The translations under genes and the position numbers were made by a program. 64,000 nt of DNA from Nautilus pompilius (taxonomy: Eukaryota; Mollusca; Cephalopoda; Nautilida; Nautilidae), in contig JACATO010000087.1 in the NCBI GenBank assembly GCA_018389105.1, forward strand, positions 992,001 through 1,056,000, given 5' to 3'. Below, one piece after another: positions 51,601-60,600 of this stretch. How positions within the stretch are numbered: the stretch's first letter is position 1; every line of letters begins with the position of its first letter. Below the pieces are notes generated by a model. That model had not been told where the DNA came from, ran no database searches, and saw nothing but the letters and a program-made list of their open reading frames with translations.

Positions 51601-54600
51601 CCATTGACAGTTCAATGAGAAGTCTCAAAGCAGTCCTCCTTTACAATGGAAACAAATATCCATCGATACCCATTGACCATTCTGTACATATGGAGGAGGA
51701 TTATGAAAATGTTAAGTTTCTGCTGGAGACAATTGACTACAAAAAATATAACTGGGATGTTTGTGGAGATTTTAAGGTAATTGGTTTTTTGAAAGGACTG
51801 CAAGGAGAATTCACAAAATACTCATGCTTTCTCTCTTTGTGATAGTCATGCCACATCACAGCATTACCGAAGGAGAGACAATGTTAAATATGAGCCCTTT
51901 GTGAGATCAGAAAAATTCCTCATGCCTCCACTGCACACAAAACTGGAGTTTGTGAAGCCGTTCATTAAAGCTCTTGATGCAGAAAGTGAAGCGTTCCAAC
52001 ACATTCATGAATTGTTTGCAAATCTTTCAGAAGCAAAAGTAAAAGGTGGGATTTTTGTTGGGCCGGAAGTTCGTCAAATGCTCAAATCAGAAGAATTAGA
52101 AAAAAAGATATCAGAACAAGAAAAAAGAGCATGGAAGGCATTTTGTTTAGTTGTTGAAAATTCCCTGGGAAACAGAAGTGAAAACTATATATACGGTTGA
52201 TTGAGGAGTTAATCAATGAGTACGAAAAACTTGGATGCAGATATCTCTCAAGCTTCACGTCCTTCATTCTCATCTAGATTTCTTCAAAGACAACATGGTT
52301 GATTTCATGATTTCAGTGAAGAGCGTGGTGAAGACATCCCAACAATGGAAAAGAGATATCAGGGAAGATGGGATGTCAGAATGCTGGGTGGGTGATTATA
52401 TTTGGGGTCTAATTCTTGATGATGCTTCAATGCATAGAATGAAATCCTGAAAAGTTGTTGCATTTTTGATTTCTGCAACTGCAATTTAGATTTTTTACTG
52501 CCCATAAGAATTGAATAAATGTGATGAATAAACTTTTTTTCATGATTGTTTCTTTATGGTTTGGGAAAAGTCAGTCAGTTGTACCCATATTATCAGTAAT
52601 GATGTGTTAAAATGTTTAAAAGCTTTTCACTCAGAATGTTATGACACTTTAGAAGAACCAGAGCTATGTCAGTAATCAGCTCACCAAACCTGAACTGAAA
52701 AAATCAGGATAACTGAATACATTTTGAAAATTTGTTAGACTGTGAAGTAATCTGTTTTTGGTAAACAATTTCTTTTTTTTTTTTTAAGTTAGTAAATCTA
52801 CGGGGTAAATGAGAGACGCTTGACTGATAATTTTAATTTCTCAATTGCCAGGTACCTTGACTACTGTTGTTGTTGTTTTTCACAGGTGTTCGACGAGTCA
52901 GACCAGCCATTATCTAATGTCCTCTTATCCCTGAGTGGCGACCGGCAGTACCGTAGCAACAACCTGACTGGGGATAGTGGAACCATGGTGTTCTCGTCAT
53001 TGGTTGGTTATTTTTTGTCTTGTGGTAGAGAAGTTTTAATGGGGTGGTTTATCCCCAATCGTTCAACACTGGTTTTAGGGTGGCCTGCGTCTCTGTAATG
53101 ATATATTTTTATGTTGCTGCTTCTGTTTTAGAAATCCCCCTCCCCCCAGTATGACCAGTAAAGTTTGATGCTTTTCCAATTCCAGCTGTAACACAACAAG
53201 CACCTTCAGGGTCTATTGTTTTTCTTTAGAGTCCTGCCAAGTACTTTCTGCGTCCCATGATGAAAGAGTATCGGTTTGAACCACCCACTCAGATGGTGGA
53301 CGTCCTGGAGGGTTCAGTAGTGGAGCTGAAGATCAAAGGATTTCGTGAGGCATACAGGTAAACAGTCGTTACTCCCTGTGGCTAATCTCAAACCCGCATC
53401 CATAACGGAAAACACCATAAGTGGGGTTTGCTGACACAAGAAATCGTGTATCTTTGATTTCAGGAACCACCACAGCCTGCTGTTCCTGAAAGGGTTCTTA
53501 AACAGCTACTAGCACAAATTAAATCGCTTACAATTAAACAGTTGGAATTTGCTTTGATAAAGTCTCCCTCAACACCTGCTCTCGCTGTCTAGGAACAGGT
53601 TGCAGGTGATTCATAAAGTCTAATCTTGAAGCTGTAGCTTTGCTTACAATGAGAAACCTAATTCAAATGACCATCGCTTAGTTGCTCTTTGTGGAATTTT
53701 CTTTTCTCCTTAGACATCGACCACCTGGGTGCTCTTACAGCAACTACATGGACTTATACTTTCACTCGCTGTTTAGAATTTTGGCTCCCTTTCTGTTGAT
53801 GATGAACCCAGTTTAGTAAATGTGTCTTTTTGCTTATTACTACACCTTTCTTAACTGCCCCTTCTTTTTGTTGCTGCTGTCATTGTTGAGAATAATTTTT
53901 GCATCTGTTTGTGTCTGAGTGAGAATGAATGAAATCATCTCCATTCCAGCTGCTATGGCCGTGTTACATCATTGAATGGTGAACCGGAGCCTGGTATCAT
54001 TGTTGAGGCAATCGGTAAGGATGAGGAAGGTATGTTTCGCTACCAAGAAGAAAGTAAAACTGAACAAGATGGTGGCTACAGAATCAGAGGTCTCGAGGTG
54101 AATATATTTCCATTATTTCTGTAATAAACTGTATGCTGGAGAAGTATATTAGGTACATTTTTGGAATGGTTTTTATCCCTATAGAATAATAACTTTTCTC
54201 TGAAAAAATGGAAAGTTAAAACTGATCAATTATCAGTTTTATTTCTAATATAGCTTCTAGTTTTTGAAACAAAAGTTTAGTTGATTGTGATAGTATTAAT
54301 CATTCTGAGAATCATAAAAATGGCAATTTCTCTTTCATGGGAGATTTGAATAAGCCATGGTTGCTTCCTGTTTCTTTTCTAACTAGTAAACTGATTTCAT
54401 GTAGCTGGTTTTCTGTGGTAACAGCTAATTTAAGACAGTCTATTTCTCATCAAATAAACCTACTTTCAAATGGACTCTTTCTGTAGTCTTAATTATTTTA
54501 ACCTAAGCACAGGGAATAAAGACAGGCAGGGGGAGGGGCACTTTATTTTGTTGAGAACCTGGAGCTTATTTAAGAAGGATGGTAAGATTAGGGGGACGTA

Positions 54601-57600
54601 ATGGGCATGCCATACACCTGCCGAAGAGCACTTCACAAAGTGGACAGATGTCCTTGTTTACCAGGGGAAAGAAAACCCCTAGATACACATTTCATTATTT
54701 AGTGTCTGCATTTAGAAACTAAATGTTGTTTAATTTTGTAGCCCAAAGTAACGTATGAGATTCGGCTAAAGAGTGGCGAAGGTAACAGGCACATTGAAAG
54801 AGCAGCTCCAAAGTCTCGAAAACTGAAGGTGATTATCACATCTGCAATTACAAACTCTGGCCAAGTGTAGGTGTTGTTTACGTGTACAGTGTTCTGTACA
54901 ATGTGGTGGTGAGATGTATATAGCCTTACTGTGTGGTTCCGCACAAGGTGGTCCGACGGCGTGGCTCTGTGGACTGATATTTTGTGGTGTTGGATCTTTC
55001 TCTGCTTCGCCTCACTTTATTGTTTGTTTTTTGTTTTTTTTAAAAAAAGAAATTCTTAGAATTAAATATAACTCAAGTTTTAGGTTTTACTATTTGACTT
55101 TGCCAACTTCCTTTATGGATTTGTCTGAATTTGCACCTTTCCGTTGGTGGACTCGATAGACTTAATTTGATAGTCCAAGATGTTTAATAAACTTAACAAG
55201 GAGAAATTCTCAGCCTCAGTTGGTCAAACTGTTCATAATACACAACTATTCTTTTGTTACTTACAGAAAACAGGGTTGGTTAGGGTGTTTCTGGATTTCC
55301 ATGGTCAAGGATTCCGGGTAGAATTTTGGTTGGGATCTACTCGGATGGGTCCTGCTTTTCTTCACCAGCTCCTCTTTAGGCTCACTGCTGTGATGAGATG
55401 TCCTTAGACTTTGGAAGTCAGCACAGGGCTCTTGCCAAAATGAAGAATAACTATCAACGAGGTGATGGGGGAAATGCCTGGATTAACCCTCTACACTCTG
55501 TAGTCAGTGTTTTAGGAACCTCAAAGTTTTTTTATTGCACTTCTGGTGCAGGGAGATGTTTTGCTTTTCGGTGACTTTTGTCTTCCTCTCCAACACAGTA
55601 CTTGAGCTCAGGAGTTAGAAAAGTGCCTAAAGGGACCAAAAGAAAAAAAAAAATGAAATGTTTGTAGAATATTCTGTAGCTCTTCCAAATTTTGGTGTTT
55701 GAGTGTTGTTGTTTAATTAATTTCCATACATTTTCTTCTTTACAGATTGAAAACTTTGATTTCCATAATGTAAATATTATTGCATTCCGTCGGATGAATC
55801 AGATGGATGTTAGTGGAAATATCATCACGTCACCAAAATTTGTTTCATCTTTAAAGGTATCTAACTTGTTTGTGTTTTCTTAGTGAGTTACTGATTTACT
55901 CAGTATCATTAGTGAAACTAATGAAAAATTAAAGAAATACCATATGTGCGTTCTTGATTGGACTGATGGCAGGCAACGATGACGACGACAGCTGTGTCCC
56001 GTAGAACAGCTCAGCCGTGCAAATTGGGGAACAGCAGGAAATGTTGTCTTCATTAAAAAAAAAATGTTAATATGTTATCTCATATTAGCATGAACACTTT
56101 AATTAAACTTTATTTATTTATTATTTTTACATTATTGTTGCCTACAGGGTAGACAATCTTATCGTGAGTGCATAGTGCTGTGGTTGTCTGCTAGGAAGTG
56201 TTGGCAGTCCTGTGCCACATGGAGCCCACCCAGCCATTTGACTCCACTTGGGGTGGGGTCCCCTTCTATTGCTCGTCTATTTTTAGTTGTGGGAGAAACC
56301 CCCTACACCTGGCTAAAACAAGTTATTGTTTTGAACAGTGGCTTCACTTTCATTTGTCACTAAAAATGGTTGAAATCAGTTATCTCTCTCTTTAAATTCA
56401 CAAGCTATAGATTAATTACATTTGGAACACACACACACCCGTTAATATGGCTCACCAGAGTAAGTTTTCTTCCAGCGAAATTGGCATTGATTTTATTTTT
56501 TTATGGATGCATCTTATGAAAAAAAAATGGAGTTTTGCTAAATTAAAAAGGTTTTTCTTTCTTCTGAAAAAAAAAATAATTTGATGTAGATCCTGCTCTA
56601 TCGTGATGACAACCCTGACTCGCCGGTACACACAGTCAAACTGGGTGCTACCTGTTTCTTTTATCTGCCGTCTCTTCCCAGCGATGATCAGGTGAGTACC
56701 CCACCCTAACCCTGTTCTCTGTACCAAATAACTTCAAAATCCTTTGGTGGGTTTAATTATCTTCTTGTTAAAAATTGAAATTCATCCAGATTTTTTTGCT
56801 TCTGATGATCCAAAGCCTATTTTTTAATTTAAGATGTAGCACCTTTCAGGTGAAGCCATCTTCTCTAAAATGATAATGCTCCACTTGCAGACACAAGTCA
56901 GTAGTGGTGCATCAATATGGCAAGACAAATGAAGTCTTTAAAAAAAAAAAAAAAACTATAATAAATAACTTAGACTTTGTTTGTGAACAAACAAAGAAAT
57001 GCAAATGTTATGTAAAAGCTATATTATTGTTTGCTTTAATCTTTAGGCCCCTACCTGTTTCTGACATTCTGTTTACGCATGAAATAATTTGGTTCTTTAC
57101 ATCATTTTCAAAGGTTAGTCACAAAAATTGTTTTATTAGAATTCAGTCAAATTTCATATGTATGCACACACAGCCAGCGTTTAGATTTTAAGACCTAAGC
57201 TGCATTTTTATTTTGTTTAGTCTGTTGTCATGATGCAGTTTCACAGATAATGATTTAGTATTTACTCTCTCTTTAGATTTATTGTGTTGACTGTTATTTG
57301 ACTTTAAAATGACACAGACTCACAATTTTTCTGAGTCACAGAAGCTGTACAAGACTTACAAAGACATGTAAATTAATCATTTATTTATTTATTTACTTTT
57401 TTAAACAACAGAAATATGCAATCCGACTGGAGAGCTCCCTTTCTCGGACATCTTATGAATACACCATTCCAGAAGTTTTGTTTGAGGCAAATTCTTCTTA
57501 CAAACATTTCACCTTAACATTTGAACCAAAGGTAATTATAAATATGGAACACTGGCAGGCATTTTCTTAAAAGTAAACACCTGCCTTAATGCTAACTTAA

Positions 57601-60600
57601 TTATAGCTGATGATTTCCAGCCTGATTCAGGTGTTTTACCGCTGAAGATTCTCTGTTCCACCACCTTGCCGATATAGTCACCTCTCTCTATAATGCCTAG
57701 ATCCCTGGCATTATGAAGAATCCTAACTGAAAGAAATAGATGTCTGCAAGTCTGTTATTTTTAATAAGTTTGTGATTTTATAATTGTAAACGTTTTGTAG
57801 CTTTTTAATATATAGACAGTGTTGGGAATAATTATGGAAACACAGATATGCACAAACAATAAGTAATTGCAACTTGGACATGTACATAATACATACAGTG
57901 CATTGGTATTTGGTACACAATCCCTTTACTTTATATAGAGAATGACACCTTGTTTTCATGGTTCCTTACAGGTTATCAATGTATGAATGTGGAATACTTC
58001 AAATATCCTGTAGCACTTTCCACAATTCATCCAAGGTGTTTGGTTTTTGTTTGACTTTCAGTAACCATATAATCCCATATACCCTCAGTGTTGTTCATAT
58101 CATGACTTTGTACCAGCTAAGGCATTTTTGTGAGGGTTCATCAGCCCCTCAGTTTTTCACCATACTGACTATCTTATCTGGAAACCAATCTGCTTTTGGT
58201 CACACTCAAGTTGGAAGATGAACCTCTGCTCATTGACATGCCTTTCTAAGGTACTTAGCATCACTTTTGGAGAATTGGGCTTTCTCTCTCGGCCATGTCT
58301 GTTGTCTATGGTAACAGTTTCGCATATCCTCCCCATTTTGAGACATGAAGTTGGGCTGCTGTCTGCTGCGTGGAGTAGCCTTCACTAGCTAAAACTTTGA
58401 TTTCTATACACTTTTCGTGTGCTGTTTCCTTTCCAGTAGCCATAGTATTCTATCTCATACACCACACTACAGTGATATTGCTGTCTATTCTTTTATAGTC
58501 CTCCTGCAGGTGTGACACACTCTGATTGCTTGCATGACAACTAATCAGTGTACTAAACCAATGCAGGTGCATTTTATTCCTTTCCTGTCAGAAAATTCAA
58601 TATTTTGCATGCACAAATGGTCGTACAGTTTTCAAAGTAGTTGCTCAAAATGCACCTAGTTGATTAAGAATATTAAGTCATGAATGATTCCAATAGCACA
58701 AATGACTTAGCACAGTAGTCCAGTAATCTAAATGAAAAAGAAATATGTGCAGAAAATGAAAGGAAAAATTGAGTTTATAATGTAGAATAAAATCTTTTGA
58801 CTGTTGTCACAAATGTGCCACTTTTGACACTAAGTCTCTTGTCCTTATTCCAAAAATCCTCAATGGGCAGCAGAGAATTACACTCACATTGAAGACTTTT
58901 TTGTCTTTTACCTGGTGGTGTCCATCTGGGTGTTGTCAGCTCTACCTGCCTCCCTCTGGATCTGTTTGACATAGCAGTTGTTAACCTTGGCACTATGTAG
59001 TGGAAGACATTTTCTGGTACCAGCTCATAGCAGAAAACCATGAATACTCTGGCACACTGATTGGCCAGAGATTAGTTGAGCTTCCCTTGACAACCTCATT
59101 ATTGTCATCACTCTGTCTCCAATGCATTTCTTGATGTCTTTCCATTGGTGTCTGACCAGCTAAATGATGAGTGATCTGAGGTATGAACACTTGAGGTCTC
59201 CACATTTCCAGAGGGAAAGAATTCAGTGTTTTTCAATCATGTAGCACATAGATAATCACTTTTGCAAGGAAACAAAGTATTAAATATAAATGAGGGAAAT
59301 GATAATACGGACCAGCATTCTTTTGCATACACTGTCTATAGTATAGACAAGAAGTGGTCATTAAAGGACTTATCAATGATTGACTGTTTTTGGCCAGTTT
59401 TTCAGGGGGGGGGCAATCTGCACAGCAAAGGATTATAACCACTTTTTCCCATTTCCATAATTAAATTTCAATACTCTAATTATTTTTTCTTTGGCTAATT
59501 ATAAGCGTGTTTATTTCAGTAATCTGTACCTTAGTTGAGACAAGGAGTCAGGACTCCGTCGTAGCTTGTGCAAGGCTTCTCAGTGAAGAGAAATGGCATC
59601 CAGTATGATGCTTAGATCGATTAATACTGTTGTTTGTTGTTCTCACTTGTCAGTTGTTGCCAGTAATGATATTTTCTTACATATGACTGCTAGCTAGTAA
59701 CTGCACAAAGCTGAAAGAATTTGATTGTTTCTTTCTTGTGAATAGAAATTGACTTTTCTAGCTGAGCAGGGATGCCGACAGACTGATGATGAATTGCTGT
59801 TTGTTTCAGCGGCGACCTGTAGAACAAGAACTAAGTCAGGGCTCTTTCCTGTTACTTCCACTGATCCTCGTCGTTGTGGCTACAGTCTACCTCATCAATA
59901 AAGTCAAGCATAACTACCGTGTAAGTCAGGTGAGACTGCTCTCAAGAGTGTTGGCTATTTCTGTAGGGAAGAGCCCAAAGAGTTGGCTTTAAAAATACAA
60001 CTTCAGGTTGTGCTGCCTGATATCACAATTCATTGCAAATAGATCACCCCAGGGTTTGACAGTGTGTGCGTGCACACGCAGGAATGGTCCTTTTCATCCT
60101 GATGAAGGCAAGCAGTGAAATGTGGTTTTAGAAGAAAGAGGCGGGGGTTGGCAGCACAAGAATTTTGTCTCAAGCCATGGTACAGCTACTCTTCTTATTC
60201 TCTGGATTTCTGGGGTAAAAATAAAAACAACAGAAAAGCCTTAAACGAACAGATAATTAACCTGGAAAACTTTGTACCTTTCTCTTACCCTGAAGAAAAC
60301 CTCTTAAGTTTGGAACTTGACAACATAATTCTATCCATTTCAATAGCTGCTCTTTAGAGTCTTTTAAAAACAACTTTAGATGTATGACAAAATTCTGAAG
60401 TTAGTTAACTACTGAGCACAACCTACATTTTATTTAAAAATTTTTGTTTTTGCTGTTTAAAATGAATGGACTTCTAATATTTCTTGTAGCTTTATTTTTA
60501 ATGTTGCCAAGTTTCCTTCCAGATGTCTTGTCAACCACAGACCATGATCTAAGGGAAGGGGACGATTCTGCTAGAGTTGGGGAAGTAAATTTAACCAGCC

